Shown one piece after another: positions 36,713 through 47,190 of a stretch of DNA of 64,000 bases (within the stretch, counting starts at the first letter, position 1; every line of letters begins with the position of its first letter). The stretch is from Alligator mississippiensis (lineage: Eukaryota; Chordata; Crocodylia; Alligatoridae). Made by a program: the position numbers and the translations under genes. Below the pieces are notes generated by a model. It did no database searches, was not told the origin of the DNA, and was given only the letters and a program-made list of their open reading frames with translations. Location: contig NC_081829.1 in the NCBI RefSeq assembly GCF_030867095.1, positions 86,368,261-86,432,260 on the forward strand, in the 5' to 3' direction.

Positions 36713-36714
36713 TA

Positions 36715-38180
36715 AATGCAAGAGCTCAGTAGTTATAAAACTGCAGAAAATATTTTTTTTTCTCTAGTTGGAAAATTCCTGGAATTATATTAAAGTTTCA
36801 GACTTACTCATTGCACATTTTGAAATATAGGACATTATAGTTGGATAATAATAAATGCAGTAACACCAGCATTGTTGGCCCCTCAGCCATGTCCTGGAGT
36901 AAATGAATTTTACACAAGGAAAAGCCCTTGTGCCTGAGATCACTAGTACTAGAAGGCATATTGTCCCAGGGGACTGCAGGTGATGATGATTCTACTGCTG
37001 TCCTCTTTTCAGGGGCCATTAATTTTATCACTGAAGCCTCCACATATGGAGGGGATTCACTAATTCATTGAATATCTTGACTCTTTTAGCCATTTATCTT
37101 TCTGAATAGCATCTTGCTATTGTCCTTCTGGCCGCCGTGGTAAATTCTTGCCACTGCACCCATCCACCATCCTTCAGAGGACTTTTCACCTCAGAAGTCC
37201 TCTGCCAAAAGTTTCTCTGGAAAAAAAATGTCATAACCCTGGGTGAACAGGACCACATTTCTTAACATTTTCAACATTTTCTTGCCCTTTTAATGTAGCT
37301 TGGTTGTTTATATTTAAGGCACTGTATTAGTTTTCTTTACCAGGACCAATTTTCATATAAATTGCATGGACATATTGCCAAACTAATTCACTGTCATTTC
37401 GGGGGGAGTTTTTCTAAAAGTACACAGGGCAATGAGTTGTCCAAAAGCTATTGAAATTTAATGAGAGCTGGGTGCATATAGGCATCTTTGAAAACCTTTG
37501 CCTTACTTCCCAATTACTTTCTGAAAGGTAGACAGAATTGTTAGCACCATAAATGAATTTGGACTGCCACAACTGAGCAGTGAAGAAGCACTAGAAGGTG
37601 GGTTAGCGTGCCTGGAATAGATGCAAGAAATAAGTGTGTGCCTTTTGCAATAAGACAATAATTCAGGGAAGCAATTAACACAATAACTTATGTCACAGTT
37701 TGGTAGCCAGGAAGGCAATTAGTTTATATCAGGCTATTATTAAGTTGTTATTTTTGTAACAAAAAATGCATGTATGTCCTTTTAATTTCTAAACAGTTGA
37801 AATAATGCCACCATAAATACAGTTTATTACTATATTTGTATATATTGTTTAGCACACTGATGCATTTACCTTCTACTAAGTGCAACAAAGATAGGAATAA
37901 CAAGAATAATAATAACTTAAATATGTTTGTCTAAAAATATAAGGCTTCATGGCAGCCAAGGGCAAGCAGTAAGGAGTAAAGCTGGGAGGAAAATGGTTTT
38001 CCTGTGCCGTGAATGTTTCTGAGGTTTCAAAAATGTTTCAGTTCCATGTCAAAATGAAACCAGACAGAGAGAGAAAGAAAGAATGAGTGAGCAAATGACA
38101 GAGTTCTTTGCCTTCCCCAGCCCTGAATAGCTGTTTTTAAGGGTACTCATCTTGCATGTGAGAGACAAGTTTAGGGTCCC
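36715..38180. other. Non-coding stretch
   Basis: AT-rich unique sequence. No gene or repeat is recognised. Confidence 0.5.
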
Positions 38181-38188
38181 TGTTTTGC

Positions 38189-39385
38189 TTGAGTCAAACC
38201 TCAGTCTTCCATAGTCTAGGTAAGTATCCCCCCCTTCCCTTCACCGGCACTGGCATGACCCAACCCATCCCAGCCTGCCCCACACGGCATAGCAGAAGCG
38301 GGCCCAGAGCCAGGTTCCTCTCACTGGGGCTGCAGGACATATCCCATCCCATCCTGTCCCTCCCTGAACAGCATGGGGCTCATCTGGCTCAGTCCCACCT
38401 TTCCCTCCCTGGTGCCAACCCAGTCAGGCCCAACTTGTCCAGAGCAGCACGCAGCTGGAGCCAGCTCAGCTCCCTGCTACTGGCCTGGCCCAGCCTGAGC
38501 GGCACACAGGGAGACAGCAGCTGGGCTGGCTTCACTGTGTGCCAGGACAGGCCCGGCTGGGTCAGTACCCAGGAGGAGAAGCGGCACCTGAGCCATGCGC
38601 CTGATGCTGCTAGGCTGGCTGAGCCACGTCCTGCTCACGACCAGCCAGGCTGGGCAGGCTCAGGTAAGGGGATGGTGTGGCCGGGTTGGGCTGGCACACG
38701 ACTTAGCTGCTGCTTCTCCTTGCTGGTACCGACCCATCCGGGCCCATGCCATCCTGAGCAGCATGCAGGGAAGCAGTGTGCCTCTCAGAACAGGACTGGA
38801 CAGGACAGGCCCATCTGGGTCAGCACCAGGGAAGGAAAGCTACAGCTGAGTCAATTCCAAGTGGCACATGGCTCAGCTGCCACTTCTCCTCGCCAGTGTC
38901 TCCTTGCCGGCGCAGCCCAGCCCGACTCCATAGACCCCGGCCAGCCCGTATCCCACACTCCTACTGCCCCACTCTGGGCCGCACTGGCACTGGCCCTAAG
39001 ACACTGGTGCAGGCCCTGTGCTCTTGTATGCCCGCTCGCTTCCCCCCCCCTTCACTTTCCCCACTTTCCTGCCCACCCGCTGGCCACTCTGCACCACATG
39101 GCTCCTGGATTCATGGCCAGACAGTGGGACTCAGCAAGAGCTGGCCCGGCCTCAAGGACTGGGGTGATCACCCGCGGTCCTTCCCTGCCCGCCCGCCTCC
39201 CCCCCGCCGCCTTACCTGAATTTCCCGCTCCGGCACAGCCCCATGGTACCAGGCCAGAAGCTTCTACTCAGCAGGGTCTTCTGGCTGGGGAGGCACGGGG
39301 CCCAGTGAGCCCTGCTGTTGTAAGAGCCTACCATGACTTTCTCTGGGTCCCACTGCCCCTGGCTCCTGTCATCTATCACTGGTAA
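38189..39385 (+). repeat. GC-rich imperfect repeat region with a chance 398-codon ORF
   Basis: Segments recur loosely: CTGGTGCCAACCCAGTCAGG / CTGGTACCGACCCATCCGGG, GCCAGGACAGGCCCGGCTGG / GGACAGGACAGGCCCATCTGG, and GGTCAGTACCCAGGAGGAGA / GGTCAGCACCAGGGAAGGAA. This indicates a diverged tandem repeat with a period of about 270 bp. Three overlapping plus-strand frames are all open for long stretches because stop codons are rare at this GC content. The predicted proteins are proline, serine and leucine-rich without domains. I do not regard them as genes. Confidence 0.5.
38595..38664 (+). other. Candidate signal-peptide-like first exon (speculative)
   Basis: An ATG with G at -3 opens a 23-residue frame beginning MRLMLLGWLSHVLLTTSQAG, with a basic residue, a hydrophobic core and small residues before a possible cleavage site. 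It ends in CAG|GTAAGG, a strong vertebrate splice donor, at 38662-38668. It sits in a GC-rich repetitive stretch, so chance is a serious alternative. No downstream exon was identified. Confidence 0.2.
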
Positions 39386-40150
39386 GTGTTGTAGGGCTTT
39401 GGCCCCTTCTTGACTGATGCCTTGCTCCCCAGTGATGTCAGGTTGAGATCCAGATTTGGAACCACCTATGTGTTTTGGTAGCTGCTTCTACTTTCCTGCC
39501 ATGCCTTAGATGTTTTCTTTTTCTTGGGATATCACACCTGAGTTTCTTCATGGGGCTCCAACCTCCCCTTTACCTCACTCTTACCACATCCACAGCCAAG
39601 GCAGACACCACTCTGCAGGTCCTCCTCTTGGATGATTCTGTTTCAGCTGCACTGCAGGTCTCCAAGGGTCAGTAACCTTCTGGCTTTCAGTCTCTGGAAG
39701 ACCATCCTTCGTCTATGGACTGTGACCTTGGCAAATAAACATACCCCAGTCTTGGGTTAACCATAAACTTAGAAATACAATTAACAGAAGAGATCAGCGT
39801 CCGCTGATGGATCCCTGGGATCTTGCCTCTCGGGCCTGTCATCCTGCTCGGGGCTTCTTGGCTCCCTTCTGCAAAATAGTTGTCTGGGAGTTGCAGTAGC
39901 TCCCTGCCAGGCCTTGGCCAGCTCTCTTGGGGGGGCCTCCTTTGGGTCCCTGCCCCTTCCCACCTCAGCCCCATCTGACTTCAGGTTGGGCTGTCTGGGT
40001 CCCACCAGCTGGTGCTACCCATCTCTCTCTCCCCGCAGTTTCCCTGGTTTCCCCAGTTCATCTCTCCAGAGAGGCTTCTGGTTCAGCTGGAGTCTCTCCC
40101 CTCACTGCGCTTCATGGCACTCCACAACCCTTAACCTGCCATGCTGCCCC
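39386..40150. other. GC-moderate non-coding stretch, possibly old repeat
   Basis: Overlapping ORFs on both strands at 39690-40200 cancel out as coding evidence. A polypyrimidine plus CAG (CTCTCTCCCCGCAG at about 40026-40039) looks like a splice acceptor, but I found no matching exon. Confidence 0.4.
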
Positions 40151-40154
40151 TGCA

Positions 40155-40917
40155 CAGAATCATAGGATCATAGAAGTCAGGTTGGAAGGGACCTTGTAGA
40201 TCTTCAAGTCCAACCCCCTGCCTGGGCAGAAGGAAACTGGGCTGAAATGACCCCAGCCAGGTAGGCATCAAGCCTCTTCTTAAAGACCTCCAGGGTAGGA
40301 GCCAGCACCACTTCCCTTGGAAGTTGGTTCCAGATCCTAGCCGCCCTGACTGTGAAGTAGTTCTTCCAGACATCTAATCTAAACCTACTCTCCAACAACT
40401 TGTGGCCGTTATTCCTTGTTATCCCGGGGGGCGCTAGGGGAAACAAGGTCTCCCCCAAACCCTTCTGGTCCCCCCTAGTGAGTTTATAGACGGTCACCAG
40501 GTCCCCCCTCAACCTTCTCTTGTGAAGGCAGAACAGGTTCAGGTCCCGTAGCCTCTCATTGTAGGGTCTGCCCTGCTGTCCCCGGATCATGTGGGTGGCC
40601 CTCCTCTGGACCCTCTCGATGTTGTCCGCATCCCTCTTGAAGTGGGGCGCCCAGAACTGGACACAGTACTCCAGCTTTGGCCTGACCAGTGTCGCGTAGA
40701 GGGGGAGGATCGCCTCCTTGGCCCTGCTTGAGATGCACCTGTGGATGCACAATAGGGTCCGGTTGGCTCTGCTGACCGTGACCTCACATTGTCAGCCAAT
40801 GTTCATCTTGGAGTCAATAATGATTCCAAGATCTCTTTCAGCCTCCGTGCTCTCAAGAAGGGAGTTTCTCATCTTATAAGTGTGCTGCCAGTTACTACTG
40901 CCCAAGTGCAGCACTAT
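40155..40917 (-). mobile_element. CR1 LINE fragment (RT C-terminal part and 3' UTR)
   Basis: The minus strand encodes, in order, LHLGSSNWQHTYKMRNSLLE (about 40915-40856), ERDLGIIIDSKMNIG, then in a different frame RCISSRAKEAILPLYATLVR, EYCVQFWAPHFKRDADN, VQRRATHMIRGQQGR, KRRLRGDL, TRNNGHKLLESRFRLDVWK and ARIWNQLPREVV, then the CR1 3' UTR (plus strand ATCATAGAAGTCAGG...GGAAGGGACC). A frame change lies at about 40750-40800. It belongs to a different CR1 subfamily from the 45-47 kb copy. Confidence 0.9.
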
Positions 40918-41400
40918 CCACCACGTCTCCCAGGTATCCCCTTGCAGCCCTGACCACCCGTGTTGGCATCCCAGCGGGCCACTTCTCCCCAGCTGCACTT
41001 CCCGGCGTCCCTCTGTTCCCGGGTCTTGGATTCCCGGTATCTCCCTGCTGGTGCTTGGCTCTCTCCCTCTCCTCCCGGGGCTTGGATTCCCCGGGTCTCC
41101 TGCTGGCATCTCCCTACCAGAGCTCGGCTCTCTCCCTCTGAGCTCCCCAGCCAAATCCAGCTGCTTTTTGAGCAGCCCGTGCCTCTCTCTGGCCACGCCT
41201 CCTTCCCCAGCTGATCTGCTCCAAAACTGCGGTGCCTGTTCTCCCCGTCTAGGCATCTCTCCCCAGCTGTCACTCCTTGCTGCACCTGCGGTAAGTATCG
41301 GAGCGTGTCGGGGGCGGGTGGCATCGGGCGAGTTGTGGGGGCTTTCTCCTCCCCTTTCACATCATCTTTGACAGACAGCAAGGGGCAGATAAATATTAAT
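40918..41400. repeat. GC-rich stretch with an imperfect 60-70 bp direct repeat
   Basis: GGTCTTGGATTCCCGGTATC...CTTGGCTCTCTCCCTCT (41023-41075) recurs as GGCTTGGATTCCCCGGGTCT...CTCGGCTCTCTCCCTCT (41079-41138). Long ORFs on both strands overlap here and look compositional. The CR1 at 40155-40917 appears to have inserted next to or into it. Confidence 0.45.
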
Positions 41401-41429
41401 TTTCTAGAATTTTTAGGGGTCCCATGAGC

Positions 41430-41489
41430 TGGATAGAATGGCCTGGCAGTCCAGATGCGGACTGCGGGCCATATTTTGCCCACTCCTGG
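41430..41489 (-). mobile_element. hAT-type element end
   Basis: The plus-strand GGACTGCGGGCCATATTTTG and CCCACTCCTGG form the inverse of the familiar hAT end CAGGAGTGGGCAAA followed by CCCGCAGTCC. The other end was not found. Confidence 0.5.
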
Positions 41490-41491
41490 CT

Positions 41492-43916
41492 TAGATGTTC
41501 ATAGAAAACAAGCACAGTAATGGCATACTTGGCCATCCTGAAATTCAGTAGAAGCCTGAGCTCTAGGCAGGAATTATTATTGATGGTAATGGCATTTTAA
41601 AATGCGAGGAAATATTTCTCTGGTTTTATATTTCACTATGGGCCTAGATCTAATGGTATTGCTACTTGCGGCTCTGTGAATTTTGAAGTGATGTCACCGT
41701 ACAGCCTTCCGGTTCGCCTGGGAGCGCAAGAGTGGATTTGCAGAGAATGCACTGCTATTCTGTGAACACAGATGTTTTCCATTATGTTCATATAGATATT
41801 TTATTTTAGAAAAAACATCATTTTAACAGTGCGAAAAGTAACTGCTGCATCCAATGAGGATCATGTGTTTATAGGATCATAAAAGTGAAGATGTAGCCTA
41901 ATCTTAGGAAGGTATTACCAAAATGCAGTTAGTATTTTACTGCTTGAAGAAGGGGAAATAAGCAAATCAATAAAAGATAAATGACACGGGAGGACTTTCT
42001 TTTAAAAAACCGCTCAAATGATAACTAGTTTTTGTGCAGCCAGTTGGTGAACTGTAAATGTCTCATTCCTTCCAGCTACCAAGCCCTGAGGTTCTGCAGC
42101 AGAAATCAGGACATACTATTTACTTCTTCGTCATATGCATTTTTCTGAACTTCCTAGCTCAGTCTTCCATTTTAACATACCTGTTTCTTTGACTGCAAGC
42201 AAAGCCACACTCAAACATATGCTTCTTGTTCTATTCATGCTACCTCTCCAATTGAAAGTAGTGTAGGAGACCAAATGCTGCTCCACTGAGAGGTAGAGGT
42301 TATTGATGCACTCACAATGCTGCACTCAAGGCAGCTATATTACTTCTGGTTCACGTGGAAGGGCAAGGAATGGGCCTCATTTGTCTCAATATCTAACACT
42401 GTAGTTGAGCAGAGTGTGCTCATCCTTCCAGTTCAATCAGATCACACACACACCAAAAGCCTCTCTCAGGAAAAGAACACAAATGTGACTCCAGGATCAG
42501 AGTTCCCTTTTGAAACATGGACCTCACTTCTAGAAAGGTTCTAGACATCCATTCGCAGCTTTCCAGAGAAAGTCTCCTAATGGGAACTGACCAAGGCCCC
42601 AGTTCTAAATTAGTTTTGTTCTCATTTATCCAATTGCAGGACTGAGGACAATATTTGAAATCACAATAGACTTGGAGCTTCTGTTCTTAGGGAACAGGTT
42701 TTCTTATGTGTTCTGGAAAGACCAGTGAGTATAATGGGCTATGGTTCAAAAAAGCATTCTGAACCCAAATGGTAAGTCTTACCCATCACCTAAAAAAAAT
42801 CCACCCTGATTTTACTATATTATCACTATCTCTATTTTATGGCTAGCCCTAAAAGGGTACTATTGATCTCCTCTCACAACTTCTAACTATACACATACAT
42901 GCACATGTGCTCTCTCCCCTCCCCCCTTTCTCCCTCTCTTTCAGGTGAAGGTAAAGTTATAGAGGCTCACCTCTGTCATCTTTCAGTAATTTTAAAATTT
43001 TCTGTCAGATTACTTCAGTTGTGAATCATAGCTTCAATCATAACTATGAGTACCACAAGATTTAAATCACATTCAAAATCTGCTGAGTCCAATATGTATA
43101 ATAAGCAAGCCTCTAGTGACATGATAAATAAGAATGCCTTGATATGAAGAAAATAGAAATCCAGGAAATTTTGGGGGAAAAATGTGAGGTTTGCTTCTGT
43201 TCCCTGCCCCCCCACCAAATCAGCAGAATTGATGTGGAAAGAAAACAGGTTTTAATCTTTTCAGCTCTTGCACACAAGATTATTTTTAAAAATTATTTAT
43301 TAGCTCATTAAATTTAACTGCTTTTGCAGCAGGAATGCCATTTTTTTTACAGAAAAATTCACAAATCCCTAAAAAAAAAAAAACAAAACAGCAAAAGGCC
43401 AGTGTTTTTTAGCTAGCAGCAATATAAATAGCACTTTAACCAATTTAATGATTTAATTAATTTTTTTATTTTATTTTAGAAAGCAAAAGCTGTGCTATTG
43501 TGGCATGGGCAATACATAAGAACAGCTCAGGAGAAAAATAAAAATAACTCCTCTCATCTTGAGGCTGTGCATATATAAAATTAAAACTAAATCTTCATTA
43601 TTTGCTGCCTTGTCAAATTTATGGTTGACTTAAAGATTCAGGATATATTTTCTTACAGATGAAAGCACAAGATCATTATATTGAACCTGTTTTGGAACAT
43701 ACAATAGGTCCAAGATTGTTCAAATCAAATATTGAAATAAATGCAGCCCAGGATTCATTCTCTTTGGAGCTGAGATACTAAGGTCATCAGCTGAAGTGCG
43801 CTTTAGGTTCACCTATCTTCAGACACTTCTGCTCATGTAAAGTCCCACTGACTTGGGGAGGAGAAAAACCTATCTGAATATTGCTAAGCCACCCCCTCTT
43901 TTCATTAGGCAAATAG
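41492..43916. other. Non-coding stretch
   Basis: AT-rich. It contains A-runs at about 43372-43388 and T-runs near 43460. Small ORFs without domains. Nothing is recognised. Confidence 0.5.
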
Positions 43917-44220
43917 GGGTGCCTATACACAAGCAGTGAGACTGCTCCAATGTACTGTAATTACAGTGGGTCAGAGCAGACTTGATTAATCAAGTCTGCT
44001 AGAGCACAGTAATTACTGCGCTCCAGCAGACTCTGGCGTTTCATGTATAAGTAAAGCTCGTTCAATGAGCATTAGTTAAAGTGCCCCCTGCTGCCATTTT
44101 TAAGTGTGGGGACGCTGATACATGAGACGCTTCGGGCACTTTAATTAGAGTGGCTCTTAGAGCTGCTCTAATTAAGGCGCTCTGCACCCCACTCCTGCAG
44201 CACATGTGTAAACACCCACA
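43917..44220. mobile_element. Palindrome-rich TIR element (MITE)
   Basis: It begins GGGTGCCTATACACAAG and ends CATGTGTAAACACCC, imperfect inverted ends. The interior has a perfect 26-bp palindrome at 43975-44000, a 14-bp palindrome ACTGTAATTACAGT at about 43954-43967, and a CTTTAATTAGAGTGG/GCTCTAATTAAGGCG inverted pair near 44139-44182. There is no ORF. Confidence 0.55.
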
Positions 44221-44289
44221 GGACTGTAATTTTAAATGATTTCAGCCACCCATGCTGGGTTCTGCAGTTCAGCCGTGTGGCAGCTGAAA

Positions 44290-44990
44290 TTATGTCTGTG
44301 TAATCAAGGTGCTTGCTGAAGGCTCTATGAAGATTAGACTAAGTGTTTTTCTGTATTTGTTTAGATATTAAGCTATGTTATTGCTAAAAGCCTAATTAAA
44401 GTCTAAGATGTAGTGAGGCCTTGTATAAAGTAAGGCCTAGTAAATTTAGCAAAGCCTTGAAGTAGTAAGGCCCTGTGGTGTAGTTAAAATTACCTTACCA
44501 AAGGAATGCAAGGCTTGTACTGCTATTGGTCAGTCTAAGGACAGTTGAAGTAAAAGGAATTTGAGTGGTTGTACGTTATGAGAACCATTCAGAAGCTATC
44601 AATTATCTGAAATATCTGGAAACCATTCTGAAGGAAGATACAGCTTTGTGAAAAGGATTAGTTAGCTGTTGCCTGGATCAGTGGGCCCGTGGACCTCAAG
44701 GAGCTCAAGAACTGCATTCCAGGGTCCTTCCCGGTACCCTTTGGACAGCATTGTTTAGGGACACCTGACTTCACTGAACTTTGTGGAAAGAGAAGCTTGC
44801 TGTGTATCAGGCATCAGAGGAGACTGCCAATAAGTTCCCGACGCAAATTGCTTTTGTCTGTCATTGTTTGTTTGTTACTACGCATAGTTGTGTTTTTGTT
44901 AAATCAATAAACCTTTCTTACCTTTCTAGCCCTGACCATACTCTCAATCCCTGAACGCTCCGCAGGCGATGGGACACAGCCACACCTTGT
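44290..44990 (+). mobile_element. Probable solo LTR or LTR-like element
   Basis: The stretch has an LTR-like layout: AT-rich upstream part with CAAGGCTTGTACTGCTATTGG (an inverted CCAAT box) at about 44510, a GC-richer middle, then AATCAATAAACC (polyadenylation signal AATAAA at about 44907), a T-rich segment and a short GC-richer tail (CTGAACGCTCCGCAGG). Exact TG...CA ends and a target duplication were not found. A small ORF at 44689-44910 is not credible as a gene. Confidence 0.4.
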
Positions 44991-45262
44991 CAGATAAACT
45001 GTGAAGAGTGGTGTTTGTACAGCATGCTAACACTCAAAGACCTAATATGGCAGTTCACCATTCGGGATGACAATGGCACATGAGGTACCAGCCACAGCAG
45101 GGCTGCTCGAAGTAGCATAGCAGTCAGAAGAGCAGCAGAGATGGCTGCTATTTTTGTGCCCCCTTTCTCTCACCCCCTAAAAAAATCAGTGCCCAGGGTT
45201 GGTGAACCAATTCCCGCCCCCACTTTAGTTATGCTACTGCTAGCACTTTCAGGCCTTAAGTC

Positions 45263-47190
45263 ATCAAAGGATGGAGGATGGGAGTCACCTCCGAGGAGGA
45301 TTATTCTGCACTGGTCCGGTCCTGTAGGGAGCAGACCAGGAAAGCCAAGGCTGCAACTGAACTCCAGCTAGCTTTGAGCATCAAGGACAATAAAAAGTCC
45401 TTTTTCAGATATGTGGGGAGCCAGAGGAAAAGCAGGGGCAACATTGGACCCCTGCTGAACCAGATGGGGCAACTGACGCCCAGGAAAAAGCCAACCTATT
45501 AAATAGGTACTTCGAGTCAGTCTTTCATCAGCCCCATGGGACGCCCATGCCCGCTACAGGGCCGGGAAGTTCGGGTGAGGGTGATCCCCTGCCCTCCATT
45601 AATGCTGACTTTCTGAAGGAACATCTTGAGAAGCTGGACACCTTCAAGTCAGCCGGCCCTGACAATCTTCACCCCAGGGTACTCAAGGAGCTGGCGAGCA
45701 TCATAGCCCAGCCTCTAGCACGGATCTTTGAAAACTCTTGGCACTCTGGTGTAGTGCCCGAAGACTGGAAGAAGGCCAATGTGGTGCCTATCTTCAAGAA
45801 AGGGAGGAAAGTGGATTCGGCTAACTATAGGCCCATCAGCCTGACTTCTATCCCAGGGAAGATCTTAGAAAAGTTTATTAAAGAGGCCATCCTTAATGGA
45901 CTGGCCGACGTCAACATCTTAAGGGATAGCCAGCACGGGTTTCTTGTGGGTAGGTCTTGCTTGACTAATCTCATTTCCTTCTACGACCAGGTGACCAATC
46001 ACCTGGACAAGGGAGAAGAGATTGATGTCATATATCTTGACTTCAAAAAAGCCTTTGATCTGGTGTCCCATGATCGACTCTTGGAGAAACTGGTCAATTG
46101 TCGCCTTGGGTCCTCCACGATCCACGGAAAATTGGCTCCGGGGTCGGACCCAGAGGGTAGTAATTGATGGAAGTCACTCATCGTGGTGTCCTGTGACCAC
46201 TGGTGTCCCCCAAGGATCTGTCCTTGAACCCATACTGTTCAACATCTTCATTAATGATGTGGACACTGGAGTCAGAAGTGGACTGGCCAAGTTCGCCGAT
46301 GACACCAAACTTTGGGGCAAAGCATCCACACCAAAGACAGGCGGGCGATCCAGGCTGACCTGGACAGGCTCAGCAAGTGGGCGGACGAGAATATGATGGT
46401 GTTCAACGCCGATAAATGCAAGGTTCTCCACCTTGGGAAGAAAAACCTGCAGCATCCTTATAGGCTCGGCAGTGCTATGTTGGCTAGCACTATGGAAGAA
46501 AGAGACTTGGGGGTCATCATTAACCACAAGATGAACATGAGCCTGCAATGCAATGCGGCGGCTAGTAAAGCGACCAAAACGCTGGCTTGCATCCATAGAT
46601 GCTTCTCAAGCAAATCCCGGGACGTCATTCTTCCCCTGTACTTGGCCTTAGTGAGGCCGCAGCTGGAGTACTGTGTCCAGTTTTGGGCTCCACAATTCAA
46701 AAACGATGTGGAGAAGCTTGAGAGAGTCCAGAGAAGAGCCACACATGATCAGAGGTCAGGGAAGCAGACCCTACGATGACAGGCTGAGAGCCCTGGGGCT
46801 CTTTAGCCTGAAAAAGCGCAGGCTCAGGGGTGATCTGATGGCCACCTACAAGTTTATCAGGGGTGACCACCAGTATCTGGGGGAACGTTTGTTCACCAGA
46901 GCCCCCCAAGGGATGACGAGGTCGAATGGTCACAAACTATTTCAAGATCGTTTCAGGCTGGACATAAGGAAGAATTTCTTTACTGTCCGAGCCCCCAAGG
47001 TCTGGAACAGGCTGCCACTGGAGGTGGTTCAAGCGCCTTCATTGAACACCTTCAAGATGAAACTGGATGCTTATCTTGCTGGGATCCTATGACCCCAGCT
47101 GACTTCCTGCCCTTTGGGCAGGGGGCTGGACTCGATGATCTTCCGAGGTCCCTTCCAGCCCTAACGTCTATGAAATCTATGAAATCAAAC
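45263..47190 (+). pseudogene. CR1 LINE, reverse transcriptase region and 3' UTR, frameshifted
   Basis: This is the longest CR1 copy here (about 1.9 kb). In order it encodes the linker after the endonuclease (RSCREQTRKAKAATELQLAL, about 45316), RT start (FKSAGPDNLHPRVLKELAS, about 45648), [48 protein letters not shown] (about 46031), [18 protein letters not shown], the catalytic FADD (46292-46303), then the C-terminal blocks from VLHLGKKN through VQRRATH, TRSNGHK and FRLDIRKNFFTVR. The 3' UTR ends near TATGAAATCTATGAAATC (47170-47190), the usual CR1 short tail repeat. At least four frame changes or stops (near 45502, 46110, 46330, 46745) make it inactive. The endonuclease domain is missing by 5' truncation. 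Confidence 0.92.

Noticed and set aside
38189..39385. 398-codon plus-strand ORF as a host gene
   Set aside because: Three frames are open in parallel, the DNA is GC-rich and repeats itself loosely, and the protein has no recognisable domain.
40792..41483. Long overlapping minus-strand ORFs of 154 and 189 codons as a gene
   Set aside because: They merge CR1 sequence with GC-rich imperfect repeats in different frames; plus-strand ORFs of equal length overlap them.
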